Shown piece by piece: positions 25,413-34,132 of a stretch of DNA of 50,894 nt (its first letter is position 1; each line of letters starts with the position of its first letter). The notes under the pieces were generated by a model that did no database searches, had not been told where the DNA came from, and worked only from the letters and a program-made list of their open reading frames with translations. The stretch is from DASPTH01 sp046727575 (GTDB lineage Bacteria > Actinomycetota > Acidimicrobiia > IMCC26256 > DASPTH01), in the NCBI GenBank assembly GCA_046727575.1, contig JBKPCV010000050.1, positions 1 through 50,894 of the forward strand, written 5' to 3'. Made by a program: the position numbers and the translations under genes.

Positions 25413-26588
25413 CTACCGGCCGTTCTCCCGCGCCCCGTTGGTGTTCGGTTGCGCGTTCGGGATCCGCGCGGTCGTTGGTGGCTCCGTCGGGGGCGGCGGT
25501 GATGGCGGTGACTCGACGTCGACCGCGTACCCCACCGGCAACAGCTCCACCCAAGTGCGACCCGGTCGCAACAGCATGGGCTGCCCACGCGCGTCCACGA
25601 CGCGCGCCGGCTGCTCGCGGTCCGGACGGATCCAACGCCCCGTGCGGAGCCGTCCGTCGGTGAACACCCAGACGTCACCCTCACCGAGTGTCTGCGCGTT
25701 CGAGACCCCGTCGTACGACGTGAACTGCACCACGACGTTCGTCGGCGCGATCTGCTCGCCGCCGACGACGACGTGCGGGTCACCGTGCTGGAACCGCTTC
25801 CAGGTGCTCGACGCCGCGTCCCAGGTGTACGACACGTCGTAGCCGGCGTGGAACCCGACGTGCGCGCTCACGACGGGCACACCGGGATCGGCGTCGGCGT
25901 CCTGCGGAGGCGGCAGCCCGACTGGTGCGTACTGGAAGAGAGGTGGCGGTGGTTTCGGGTCGCCGCCGAGCGCGAAGAGCGCCGGGCCGTGACCGTAGAG
26001 GTTGTGCGGCGATTCGCGCGGGGGCTGGCCGGGCGCGTCGCGCTCCATCGCGTGGGCACCGTTCGCGACCGCCGCGTCGTTGTCGATCGCGTGCACCGGC
26101 GCCGCGTTGATCGCCGCCACGGGATCAGCGGCTCCCCCGGAGTAGGCGAAGATGCCGTGGAGCGGCCACACGATGTCGGGATCCTGCAGGCGCACCGACC
26201 GCACCGGCCCGATCGTCTCGGGCGCCGTCGAGTTGAAGATGGCGATGAAGCGCGTGATGTCGCCCTCGACCTCTTCCTCGTACACGACGTCGGCCTGGTC
26301 GATGCCGGCCTGGGGTCGGGCTTGCGGCGTGTTCTCGACCTTCACCGCGAGGGCGGGCCTCGTCTGGCTCTCACCGGACGGGTCGGGCAAGCCGGTGAGC
26401 GGCGCGATCGGCGGAGCCGGCGCGGTACTCGGCGGCACCGTGCTGGTCGTCGACCCCCGCGTCGTCGAGCTCGACGCGCGATCCGAGGTGCCGGCGCTGC
26501 CGCCAGTGAGTGTCAGACCGATCACGGCACCGCCGACGACGAGCGCCGCCACGACAATGCCGATGACCACCTTGCGGCGTCCCGTCAC
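25413..26588 (-). CDS. DUF3048 (YerB-like) exported protein
   Basis: A 391-residue secreted or membrane-anchored protein of unknown function. The N-terminus is basic followed by a hydrophobic segment (about 7-27, VVIGIVVAALVVGGAVIGL) without a clear lipobox Cys. A Ser/Thr/Pro-rich linker leads into the DUF3048 core. The core has PLTGLP, NTPQARPQAGIDQADVVYEE, EGDITRFIAIF, ETIGPVRSVR and SAHVGFHAGYDVSYTWD. The C-terminus is Pro/Thr-rich. The GTG start comes directly after the htpX stop (TAGGTG), so it is probably translated with htpX. In Bacillus the YerB relative is a lipoprotein near DNA-repair genes; that does not settle the role here. Confidence 0.85.
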   Translation of the reverse strand: MTGRRKVVIGIVVAALVVGGAVIGLTLTGGSAGTSDRASSSTTRGSTTSTVPPSTAPAPPIAPLTGLPDPSGESQTRPALAVKVENTPQARPQAGIDQADVVYEEEVEGDITRFIAIFNSTAPETIGPVRSVRLQDPDIVWPLHGIFAYSGGAADPVAAINAAPVHAIDNDAAVANGAHAMERDAPGQPPRESPHNLYGHGPALFALGGDPKPPPPLFQYAPVGLPPPQDADADPGVPVVSAHVGFHAGYDVSYTWDAASSTWKRFQHGDPHVVVGGEQIAPTNVVVQFTSYDGVSNAQTLGEGDVWVFTDGRLRTGRWIRPDREQPARVVDARGQPMLLRPGRTWVELLPVGYAVDVESPPSPPPPTEPPTTARIPNAQPNTNGARENGR

Positions 26589-27503
26589 CTACATCTCCTG
26601 GAGCCGCTTGATCCGGTCCTCGAGTGGCGGGTGCGTGTCGAACAGGTTGTTGAAGCGCGACCGGGCGTCCTTCCGCTCGCGGCCCGGTTCCAGGGGCTGC
26701 TCGATCCACATCTGGGCGGTGGCCTTGGTGGCGTGGTGCACGACGGCCTGGTCGTCACGCAGCTTCTCGAGCGCGGAGATCAGTCCGGGCGGATACCGCG
26801 TGAGCTGCACGCCGCTCGCGTCGGCGAGGTACTCGCGGTTGCGGCTCATCGCGAACTGCATGAGATAGCCCGCGAAGGGTGCGAGCACGAGGAGCGCCAG
26901 CGCGAGCAGTGCGATGATGCCGCCGAGCCCGCTGGAGTCGTTGCTGTCACGACGTGAGTCGCGGAGACCGCCCCAGAACGCGAACCGCAGGCCGATGTCG
27001 GCGAGCAACGCGATCGCGCCCACCGCGATCACGGCGACCGTCGTGACGAGGATGTCGTAGTTCTTGACGTGTGACAGCTCGTGGGCGAGCACGCCCTCCA
27101 GCTCCACGCGGTTCATCTTCTCGAGGAGGCCGGTCGTGACCGCGACCGCCGCGTGCTTGGGGTTGCGACCGGTCGCGAACGCGTTCGGGGCCGGATCGTC
27201 GACGACGTAGAGCCGTGGCTTGGGCAGCCCCGCCGCGATGCACAGCCCTTCGACGAGGTTGTGGTACCGGCGGTACTCGGTCTCCGAAGCCGGCTTCGCG
27301 CGGCTGGCGGCGAGCGCGACTCTGTCGCTGTTGTAGTAGGAGAAGAGCGCGAGACCAATGGAGAGGATCGCCACCGCGACGAGGCCGGGGATCCCGCCGC
27401 CGAACAAGAAGTCGAAGGCGACCGCGACGAGCATGACGAGGCCAACGAACGCGAACAGGATGACGAAAGTGCGCCGCTTGTTGCGCGCGATCTGCTCGTA
27501 CAC
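26589..27503 (-). CDS. htpX: M48-family membrane metalloprotease HtpX
   Basis: Zinc-dependent membrane protease of protein quality control. The 304 residues have two N-terminal helices (about 12-31 and 37-57) and the zinc motif HELSH (141-145) in VLAHELSHVKNYDILV. A hydrophobic pair (about 152-170 and 184-206) follows, with the third zinc ligand in NREYLADASGVQ. The C-terminal THPPLEDRIKRL is a family signature. It lies directly downstream of lemA, an arrangement common in many bacteria. Nothing suggests loss of activity. Confidence 0.93.
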   Translation of the reverse strand: MYEQIARNKRRTFVILFAFVGLVMLVAVAFDFLFGGGIPGLVAVAILSIGLALFSYYNSDRVALAASRAKPASETEYRRYHNLVEGLCIAAGLPKPRLYVVDDPAPNAFATGRNPKHAAVAVTTGLLEKMNRVELEGVLAHELSHVKNYDILVTTVAVIAVGAIALLADIGLRFAFWGGLRDSRRDSNDSSGLGGIIALLALALLVLAPFAGYLMQFAMSRNREYLADASGVQLTRYPPGLISALEKLRDDQAVVHHATKATAQMWIEQPLEPGRERKDARSRFNNLFDTHPPLEDRIKRLQEM

Positions 27504-27533
27504 GGGAGGTCCGACCGAGGCGGCGCGCGGCGC

Positions 27534-28088
27534 CTAGAACTGGACCTGCACCGGCTCAGTGTCCTCCGGTGCCGCGTCGAACAGCTCGCGCCGCTCGAAG
27601 TGGAACATGTTGGCGAGGAACACTGTGGGGAACTTCTGGATCTTCGTGTTGTAGGTCACGACGCTGTCGTTGTAGAACTGCCGCGCGTAGGCGATGCGGT
27701 CCTCCGACGTCGTGATCTCTTCCTGCAGGTTGAGGAAGTTCTGGTTGGCCTTCAGGTCGGGGTAGGCCTCAGCGACTGCGAACAGGCTCTTGAGGGCTCC
27801 GGTGAGGGCATTCTCCGCCGCCGCTTGCTGCTCCGGTCCTTGCGCACTGATCGCGTTGGCGCGGGCGTTGGTGACGGCCTCGAACGTGCCCCGCTCGTGC
27901 GCGGCGTAGCCCTTCACCGTCTCGACAAGGTTCGGGATCAGGTCGTGGCGGCGATTGAGCTGCACGTCGATCTGCGACCACGCGCCGTCGACCCGGTTGC
28001 GATCCCGGACGAGCCCGTTGTACGCGAGGATCAGCCCGAGCACGAGAAGGACGACGAGCACGACGATCACGATGACAACGACGGTCAT
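27534..28088 (-). CDS. lemA: LemA family protein
   Basis: A 184-residue membrane protein with an N-terminal helix (about 2-23, nearly all Val/Leu/Ile) and an otherwise helical domain. The family signature AYNGLVRDRNRVDGAW is followed by QIDVQLNRRHDLIPNLVETVKGYA. Next comes the ending block ANQNFLNLQEEITTSEDRIAYARQFYND, then NTKIQKFPTVFLANMFHF. The molecular role is unknown; the repeated pairing with HtpX suggests a role in membrane protein quality control. It overlaps the upstream phosphatase-like gene by 4 bp, so the two are likely expressed together. Confidence 0.92.
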   Translation of the reverse strand: MTVVVIVIVVLVVLLVLGLILAYNGLVRDRNRVDGAWSQIDVQLNRRHDLIPNLVETVKGYAAHERGTFEAVTNARANAISAQGPEQQAAAENALTGALKSLFAVAEAYPDLKANQNFLNLQEEITTSEDRIAYARQFYNDSVVTYNTKIQKFPTVFLANMFHFERRELFDAAPEDTEPVQVQF

Positions 28089-29095
28089 ACACCGATGATA
28101 CGACCCTGCCCGCCGTCGACGAAGGCACGGAGCCGAGCGATGCCGAGACCGACACTCTGGAGCAGGCGCCGATGGAGCTCGGGGTTCGCGGCGGCGAGCA
28201 CCGCGATGCCGTGCGCGCGTGAGGAACCGATCGCGGGATGGTCGTGGAGCGGCCGGCCGTCGGCGTGCGTGACGACGCCACCGCCTTCCTCGACGACGAG
28301 CGCGGCCGCGGCCACGTCGTAGGGAAAATTGGTGCAGAGGGCGCCCTCGCCGACTCGCGTGAAGGCCGATTCCGTCTCTGGTATCTCGTCCACGATGCGG
28401 CGGCCCACGTCGACGTACGCATCGAGCTGGCCGGTCACGATCCGGGTGAGGTTGAAGGCGGCCGAGCCGAGGTCGAAGTAGCCACCACCCATGCTGGAGC
28501 CGTCGACGAGCTCCTCGAGCACGACGCTCGTGGGCAGCAGTGGTCGGCCCCGCAAGCCGGCGGTCCAGAACAGCGCGCGCAGGTCGGTGTTGGGCGAGGT
28601 CCGCAGCGCGATCGGCGCTCCCGCTCGGGTCTCACCGCGGGTTCCGAGCCCACGGGCGGCGACGAAGCGCACACCCGTCTTCAGCTCCTGCACGACGCCG
28701 AACGAGACGTCCCCGAGCCGCGCATCCTCCGACGGCGGTACTACGGCGATCGAGACGCAGCACGATTCGAGGCCCGCTGCCGCCGGGCGCGTGCCGTCGA
28801 TCGGATCGATCACGAGGAGCGCGCGCGGGTGACCGTAGGTCACGAGCCCGCGGTCCTCGGAGTAGAACCCGACGTTCCCGACTGCCGCCAGCTGCGCTTC
28901 CACCACCCGCTCCGCGATCTCGTCGATCTCTAGCGTGGCGTCACCCCCGGGCGCTCGCCCCACGCGCGCCCGCGCCGCGGCGGTCCCGAGCAACGGGTGG
29001 ACCGCCTCGTACACCGCTGCCGCGACCGCCAGCGCAACCGCTTCGACGTCCTCCCGCGGGTGTACGACTCCGTCCCCGGACGGCAGGCTGGTCAC
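28085..29095 (-). CDS. inositol-monophosphatase-family protein
   Basis: A 336-residue member of the Li-sensitive, Mg-dependent phosphatase superfamily (IMPase, FBPase, CysQ). The metal site is seen in the Glu/Asp of FYSEDRG and in VIDPIDGTRP, the classic DPIDGT motif. The late motif reads PYDVAAAALVVEEGGG, where most family members have WDxAAG, so the aromatic position is changed. Being directly upstream of pimA in orientation and near PIP synthase, a role in phosphoinositol metabolism is plausible, but the substrate cannot be read from sequence. GTG start 29095 overlaps the pimA stop as GTGA. Confidence 0.8.
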   Translation of the reverse strand: MTSLPSGDGVVHPREDVEAVALAVAAAVYEAVHPLLGTAAARARVGRAPGGDATLEIDEIAERVVEAQLAAVGNVGFYSEDRGLVTYGHPRALLVIDPIDGTRPAAAGLESCCVSIAVVPPSEDARLGDVSFGVVQELKTGVRFVAARGLGTRGETRAGAPIALRTSPNTDLRALFWTAGLRGRPLLPTSVVLEELVDGSSMGGGYFDLGSAAFNLTRIVTGQLDAYVDVGRRIVDEIPETESAFTRVGEGALCTNFPYDVAAAALVVEEGGGVVTHADGRPLHDHPAIGSSRAHGIAVLAAANPELHRRLLQSVGLGIARLRAFVDGGQGRIIGV

Positions 29096-30177
29096 GGGAC
29101 GCGATCGGCCGCGATCGCGCGCTCGTAGATGCCGACGAAGCGGGCGGCGAGACGGTCCATGGAGAACTCGTCGGCGCGCATTCGACCTGCAGTGACCAAC
29201 TCCTTGCGGCCGACGTCGTCGTCCAGCAGCCGTCGCAGCGCGGCCGCGAGCGCGTCGGTATCGCCAGCTGGCACCAGCAGCGCCTCCCGTTCGTGGCGTG
29301 CGACGTCGCGGTACCCGTCGATGTCGGACGCGACCACGGCTGCCCCCGCCGCCATGGCCTCGAGCAGCACGACACCGAACGACTCGCCGTCGATCGCCGG
29401 GAAGCACGCGATCGACACGCTGCGCAGGCGCGCCGCCTTCTCCTCGTCCGTCACGCGGCCGAGCCACTCGACGTGCGGCACGGCACGCTGCTCCATCCGC
29501 TTGCGCAGTGGACCGTCGCCGGCCATCCACAGGTCCGCGTCGCAGTCGAGCCGCGCAAACGCGTCGAGCAGCACGGCGACTCCCTTGCGCGGTTCGAACC
29601 GCCCGACGAAGAAGATCGCCGGCCGGTTCGTACGGATCGCATCCCCGACGGCGAAGCGGTCGACTTCGACACCGTTGGGCACGATCTCGCACTCGGTCCC
29701 GAACGAGAGCGCGACCTGCCGCGCCGCCTGGTCCGAGACCGCGGTCGCGACCGTGATCCGCCGCAGCAGTGCGCGGAGCGGAGAGCGAAACGTCTGGTAC
29801 CACGGGTTCCGTCCGGGACGAGCCGAGTGGAACGTTCCCACCGTCGGGATCGTGGTGCCGACGAGCGTGGCGTGGTTGGCGCCGGGCGCCAGCGGCTCGT
29901 GGAGGTGCACGACGTCGGGCTCGAAGGTATGGAGCGCCTCGATCGTGCGGCGCGCGACGGCCCGACCGGCGGCCACCGGCGCCACCGAACCGTTGCTCGG
30001 CAGGCGCGTGCTCGGCCCCACGGTCGTGATGCCGGGCTCGGGAGGCGGTCCGTCGCAGGGCGCGATGACGCGCGCGTCGACGCCGCGCCTGCGCAGCGCG
30101 TGCGCGAGCCCGAGCACCTGGGCTTGGACGCCGCCGAACAGCGAGAGCGAGTACGGGCTCGAGAGCATCACGCGCAC
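29092..30177 (-). CDS. pimA: phosphatidylinositol alpha-mannosyltransferase (PimA-like GT4)
   Basis: Transfers the first mannose from GDP-mannose to phosphatidylinositol on the inner membrane face. The 361-residue GT-B protein has the acceptor loop GGVQ near the N-terminus, VVHLHEPLAPG, a linker PNGV, FFVGRFEPRKG in the donor domain, and the E-x7-E motif in ESFGVVLLEAMAAG. There is no membrane helix, as expected for PimA. It is downstream of the PIP synthase and PatA genes, which is the mycobacterial arrangement. The family of close mannosyltransferases is large, so the symbol depends on this context. Confidence 0.88.
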   Translation of the reverse strand: MRVMLSSPYSLSLFGGVQAQVLGLAHALRRRGVDARVIAPCDGPPPEPGITTVGPSTRLPSNGSVAPVAAGRAVARRTIEALHTFEPDVVHLHEPLAPGANHATLVGTTIPTVGTFHSARPGRNPWYQTFRSPLRALLRRITVATAVSDQAARQVALSFGTECEIVPNGVEVDRFAVGDAIRTNRPAIFFVGRFEPRKGVAVLLDAFARLDCDADLWMAGDGPLRKRMEQRAVPHVEWLGRVTDEEKAARLRSVSIACFPAIDGESFGVVLLEAMAAGAAVVASDIDGYRDVARHEREALLVPAGDTDALAAALRRLLDDDVGRKELVTAGRMRADEFSMDRLAARFVGIYERAIAADRVP

Positions 30178-30220
30178 GAGCGGTTCCCTCCCATTCCATC
30201 TAGTTTCGCATTCACTACTC

Positions 30221-30252
30221 GTCGCTCGCTGCTCGCCCGGTTACCCGGCTGC
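30221..30252. repeat. dispersed repeat copy B (patA-pimA gap)
   Basis: A 32-bp sequence starting GTCGCTCGCTGCTC and ending in TACCCGGCT lies in the 140-bp non-coding gap between patA and pimA. It starts about 44 bp upstream of the pimA start codon. It matches copy A in rarA at 27 of 32 positions. The remainder of the gap (30178-30317) shows no gene. Confidence 0.65.
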
Positions 30253-30317
30253 CGGCCGCTCGGTCACCGCATCCGCCAGACTCTGATGCCACGACAAGTA
30301 CCCGGGCTGACGATCGG

Positions 30318-31205
30318 TCAAGCCCGGTCGCTGGGCCAGTTCGGCTGCAGGAGGTGCCAGTGCTCGGGTTCGGCGCGGATCAAATCCTCGAAGCGTCGCG
30401 CCAGCGCCTGCGTGACCCGGGCGACGTCGTCACGGATGCGTCCGGCGCGCCCGGTCGGGATGGGTTCCAGGATGCGCAGCTCATGTCGATCGTGCGGGCG
30501 GAAGTAGCAGCCGACCGGAATGAGGGGTGCGCCGCTCCGGAACGCCAGCGTGGCCGGTCCCGCCGGCAGCGTGGTGCGCTCCCCGAAGAACTCGACGTCG
30601 ACGCCGTCCCCGGTCAGGTCGCGGTCGCAGAGGAGGCAGACCGCCTCGTTGGCGCGCAGGGCTGCGAGCACTTCTGCGCCGGCAGTGGGCGAGAGCGCGA
30701 TCACCTTCATGCCGAGCTTGTGTCGCGTGTCGACGAACCACTCGAACAGCTCGGGCGGCTCGACCGGCTCGGCGACCACGGTGACAGTGCAGCCCTGACC
30801 CGCGAGCCATGCGCCGGCGAAGTCCCAGTTACCGAGGTGCGGCAGCGCGAGAACCACGCCCCGCCCCGCCGCGAGGGCGTTTGTGATGTGCTCCATGCCG
30901 GTCACGTCGGTGTGCGCGTCGATCCACGCCTTCGACGTCCCCGGCAACCGGAAGAACTCGTAGAAATACCGCCCGTACGAGTCGAACGTCGCCGAGACCA
31001 ACCGTCGGAGTGCGACACCACCGAGCTCGGGCCCGCACGCACGTCGCAGGTTCCGTTCGATCTGACGCACGCGAGATCGCATGAACCCGAGCCCTACGAG
31101 CTGCGCGACGCCGCGCGCGATGGGCCGGCCGATCGGTTCCGGTAGCGCGCGAGCGACCCCGGCTCCGGTGCGGTACGCGAAGTACGCGCCGCGGGCGGGC
31201 GCCAC
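30318..31205 (-). CDS. patA: PIM acyltransferase PatA-like (LpxL/HtrB family)
   Basis: Membrane-associated acyltransferase that in mycobacteria adds palmitate to the mannose of phosphatidylinositol mannosides. The 295-residue protein has the catalytic HX4D form in LPHLGNWDFAG (His and Asp five apart) and LCDRDLTGDGVDVEFFGE with LPAGPATLAFRSGAPLIPVG, both typical of this superfamily. GTG start 31205 lies two bases after the PIP-synthase stop. The gene order PIP synthase, patA, pimA is that of the mycobacterial PIM cluster, which supports the specific call over a general lauroyltransferase. Confidence 0.88.
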   Translation of the reverse strand: MAPARGAYFAYRTGAGVARALPEPIGRPIARGVAQLVGLGFMRSRVRQIERNLRRACGPELGGVALRRLVSATFDSYGRYFYEFFRLPGTSKAWIDAHTDVTGMEHITNALAAGRGVVLALPHLGNWDFAGAWLAGQGCTVTVVAEPVEPPELFEWFVDTRHKLGMKVIALSPTAGAEVLAALRANEAVCLLCDRDLTGDGVDVEFFGERTTLPAGPATLAFRSGAPLIPVGCYFRPHDRHELRILEPIPTGRAGRIRDDVARVTQALARRFEDLIRAEPEHWHLLQPNWPSDRA

Positions 31206-31207
31206 CG

Positions 31208-31924
31208 TCAGGAGCGCGGCGTGGCAGAGCCGCGGCGGTCACCGCGTGCTTCGAGCCGGGGCCGGCGCGCGGCCCACCACTGCGCGAGCGTTCCTGCGCG
31301 CGCTTCGTCGCCGCCGGAATCCCTGAGATGGCGAGCGCGCCGCGACGGCTCGGGCGATGCCTGACGCCAGACCTTGACGAAGCGTTGTACGGCCGTGAAC
31401 GCGGTGAGCGCCAGCATGATCCACAGGATCGGAACGAGGATGTCGAGCGCGAGGCCGACGCCGAGCAGCACAAGGCGCTCGGCCCGTTCCATGAGGCCTC
31501 CGCGGGCGACGAACCCGAGCGACTCGGCGCGCGCTCGTTCGTACGTGATGAGCATCGACAGCGCGAGGACCGCCAGCACCAGGACGGGCAGCCGAGGATC
31601 CTGGTCGGCCAGGTACCACGCCACACCGGCGAAGATCGCGGCGTCGGCGACCCGATCGCAGACGGAGTCGAAGAACGCGCCTCGCGGGCCGGCCCGACCG
31701 CTGCTCCGCGCGACCGATCCGTCGAGGATGTCCGGCACGCCGGTGCAGATCACGCCGATGACGCCGAGGACGAGATGACCGTCGGCGATCGCGAACGCAG
31801 TGGCGACCGCGATCACAAGGCCGACGATCGTGAGCACGTCGGCGCTGACCCCGATGCGGTGGAGTCGCTGACCCACCGGTTCGAGACCCCGCTCGACCTT
31901 GGCGCGCCAGCGTCCGTCCAGCAC
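31208..31924 (-). CDS. pgsA: phosphatidylinositol phosphate synthase (CDP-alcohol phosphatidyltransferase)
   Basis: Joins CDP-diacylglycerol and inositol 1-phosphate in the membrane to make PI phosphate, the precursor of PIMs. The 238 residues contain the complete family motif, D65-x2-D68-G69-x2-A72-R73-x8-G82-x3-D86-x3-D90, starting DILDGSVAR, which binds two metal ions. About six hydrophobic segments surround it. A basic/polar tail of about 50 residues ends the protein, longer than usual. The GTG at 31924 is the only start that gives a sensible N-terminus. A 124-bp region separates it from the divergent EF-G-like gene and should hold both promoters. Confidence 0.88.
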   Translation of the reverse strand: MLDGRWRAKVERGLEPVGQRLHRIGVSADVLTIVGLVIAVATAFAIADGHLVLGVIGVICTGVPDILDGSVARSSGRAGPRGAFFDSVCDRVADAAIFAGVAWYLADQDPRLPVLVLAVLALSMLITYERARAESLGFVARGGLMERAERLVLLGVGLALDILVPILWIMLALTAFTAVQRFVKVWRQASPEPSRRARHLRDSGGDEARAGTLAQWWAARRPRLEARGDRRGSATPRS

Positions 31925-32048
31925 CAGTCGAGGGTACCACCGGGCCTTTCGCCGGCTCGGCGCCAGTGCGACGCGCGGATGCGACACGCCCGGGCAGCTT
32001 CGGAAGGGCCCCGCGTAGACTCGGCAGCCACACGATGGACTTCTGGGG

Positions 32049-34082
32049 GTGGCGGTGCCGGCCAAGACGTACCCGACGGACAAGATTCGCAACGTTGCCC
32101 TCGTTGGCCACGGCGGAGCCGGGAAGACGTCCCTGACCGAGGCACTCCTGTACGTGACCGGCACGATCCCGCGGCAAGGCCGCGTCGAGGACGGGAACAC
32201 GACCACCGATTTCGATCCCGAAGAGACGCGCCGGGGCATCTCCGTATCACTCGGCGTGGCACCGTTCGAGCACGAGGGCTGCAAGGTCAACCTGCTCGAT
32301 ACACCCGGCTACGCCGACTTCGTGAGCGACGTCGCTGCGGCGCTGCGGGCGGCCGACCTCGTGATCTTCGTCGTGTCGGCCGTCGAAGGGGTCGAGGTGC
32401 AGACCGAGGTCGTCTGGCGCCTGGTCGACGAGCTCGGCCTCCCGCGTGCCTTCTTCGTGAACAAACTCGACCGTGAGCGAGCGTCGTTCGCGCGGACCCT
32501 CGACCAGCTCAAGGACAAGTTCGGCGCCGGAGTGGCGCCGCTCCAGCTGCCGGTGGGCGAGGAAGCCGACTTCCGAGGTGTCGTCGAGCTGCTCGACGAC
32601 AGTGCCTTGCTCTACTCGGACGGCAGCGGGCGAGGCACGCTCGGCGCGGTCCCCGCCGAGATGGAGTCCGAGGAGCACACGGTGCACGACGCCCTCGTCG
32701 AAGGGATTGTCGTCGCCGACGACGACCTCATGGAGCGCTACCTCGCCGACGAGACGATCGACGCAACCGAACTCGCCGGTGCGCTCGCGGTCGGCGTGGC
32801 GTCCGGCTCGGTCTTCCCGGTGCTCTGCGGCAGCGCGACGAAGGCGATCGGCATCGACCGCATGGCTCACTTCATCGCCGCCGAGGGTCCCACGCCAGCG
32901 GCGGGCGACGGTCAGCCGGTGGCCTTCGTGTTCAAGACGATCGTCGACCCGTACGTGGGCCGCGTGAACCTGTTCAAGGTCCTGCAGGGCACCGTCAAAG
33001 CGGACGCCTCGCTCGTGAACGGCCGGACCATGTCGGAAGAGCGACTGCACCAGCTCACGCTCGTGCGCGGGAAGGAGCAACAGGCGGTGTCGGAGGTCGC
33101 GGCCGGTGACATCGCGGCCGTCGCGAAGCTCAACGACACCGCGACTGGCGACGTGCTCGGCGCGCGCGGCGCCGACTTCGAGGTCGAGCCGTTCGTCGCG
33201 CCGCAACCCGTTCTTGCGACCGCCATTCGCGCGAAGTCGAAGGGTGACGAGGACAAGCTCGCCAACGCGCTGCACCGCCTTCTCGACGAAGACCCGGCCC
33301 TCCGACTCGAACGCAACTCGGAGACGCACCAGACGCTGCTCTGGGGGATGGGCGAAACACATCTCGGCATCGCGCGCGAGCGACTCCATCGCAAGCTCGG
33401 GGTTGAAGTCGAGACCGAGGACGTGAAGGTTGCGTACCGAGAGACCATCACCGCCAGCGCCGAGGCCGAGGGCAAGTACAAGAAGCAGACCGGTGGGCAC
33501 GGGCAGTTCGGCGTTGCCTCGCTCCGCGTCGAGCCGCTCGAGCGCGGAGGCGGCCTCGAATTCGAGGACAAGATCGTCGGCGGCGCGATCCCGAGGCAGT
33601 TCATCCCCGCGGTCGAGAAGGGCGTCCGCGAGACGATGGAGCAGGGCGGCGTGTTCGGGTTTCCCGTCGTCGACGTGAAGGTCATCTGCTTCGACGGCAA
33701 GTACCACTCGGTGGACTCGTCGGAGATGAGCTTCAAGATGGCGGGGTCGCTCGGGTTCAAGGAAGCGATGGCCAAGGCATCCCCGATCCTCTTGGAGCCC
33801 ATCAGCGAGCTCGTCGTCACCGCGCCCGAGGCGAACCAGGGCGACCTCATGGGCGACCTCAACGCCAAACGCGGCCGGATCCAGGGATCGGCCGCGCTCG
33901 GCAACGGCGAAGTCGAGATCGTCGCGCTCGTGCCGACCTCCGAGGTCCTGCGCTACGCGATCGACCTCCGGTCGATGACCGGCGGACGCGGCCGTTTCAC
34001 GATCCAGCACTCGCACTACGACCCGGTGCCGCAGCACCTCGTCGACAAGATCAAAGCGTCCACCGAACCCGCAAAGGTCTGA
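32049..34082 (+). CDS. fusA2: EF-G paralogue (FusA2-type translational GTPase)
   Basis: A 677-residue GTPase with all five EF-G domains. The P-loop is GHGGAGKTS (20-28) where canonical EF-G has GHIDAGKTT. DTPG is at 84-87 and NKLD at 138-141. Domain IV has the block GGHGQFGVASLRVEPL and the later GRGRFTIQHSHYDPVP. It is shorter than the main EF-G (about 700 residues) and outside any rpsL/rpsG/tuf operon, so it is the second, FusA2-type protein. Such paralogues have been linked to recycling or to poorly understood ribosome functions. The start may be GTG 32049 or GTG 32055. Single plus-strand gene flanked by minus-strand genes. Confidence 0.85.
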   Translation: MAVPAKTYPTDKIRNVALVGHGGAGKTSLTEALLYVTGTIPRQGRVEDGNTTTDFDPEETRRGISVSLGVAPFEHEGCKVNLLDTPGYADFVSDVAAALRAADLVIFVVSAVEGVEVQTEVVWRLVDELGLPRAFFVNKLDRERASFARTLDQLKDKFGAGVAPLQLPVGEEADFRGVVELLDDSALLYSDGSGRGTLGAVPAEMESEEHTVHDALVEGIVVADDDLMERYLADETIDATELAGALAVGVASGSVFPVLCGSATKAIGIDRMAHFIAAEGPTPAAGDGQPVAFVFKTIVDPYVGRVNLFKVLQGTVKADASLVNGRTMSEERLHQLTLVRGKEQQAVSEVAAGDIAAVAKLNDTATGDVLGARGADFEVEPFVAPQPVLATAIRAKSKGDEDKLANALHRLLDEDPALRLERNSETHQTLLWGMGETHLGIARERLHRKLGVEVETEDVKVAYRETITASAEAEGKYKKQTGGHGQFGVASLRVEPLERGGGLEFEDKIVGGAIPRQFIPAVEKGVRETMEQGGVFGFPVVDVKVICFDGKYHSVDSSEMSFKMAGSLGFKEAMAKASPILLEPISELVVTAPEANQGDLMGDLNAKRGRIQGSAALGNGEVEIVALVPTSEVLRYAIDLRSMTGGRGRFTIQHSHYDPVPQHLVDKIKASTEPAKV

Positions 34083-34132
34083 CCAGAGCCCGGCGTCGCC
34101 GCCTCGGCGTCCGCCGCGCGCGCCCGCTCAGC

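Noticed and set aside
32035..32048. ATG at 32035 as the start of the EF-G-like gene
   Set aside because: It is 14 bases from the GTG at 32049 and so out of frame with the GTPase.
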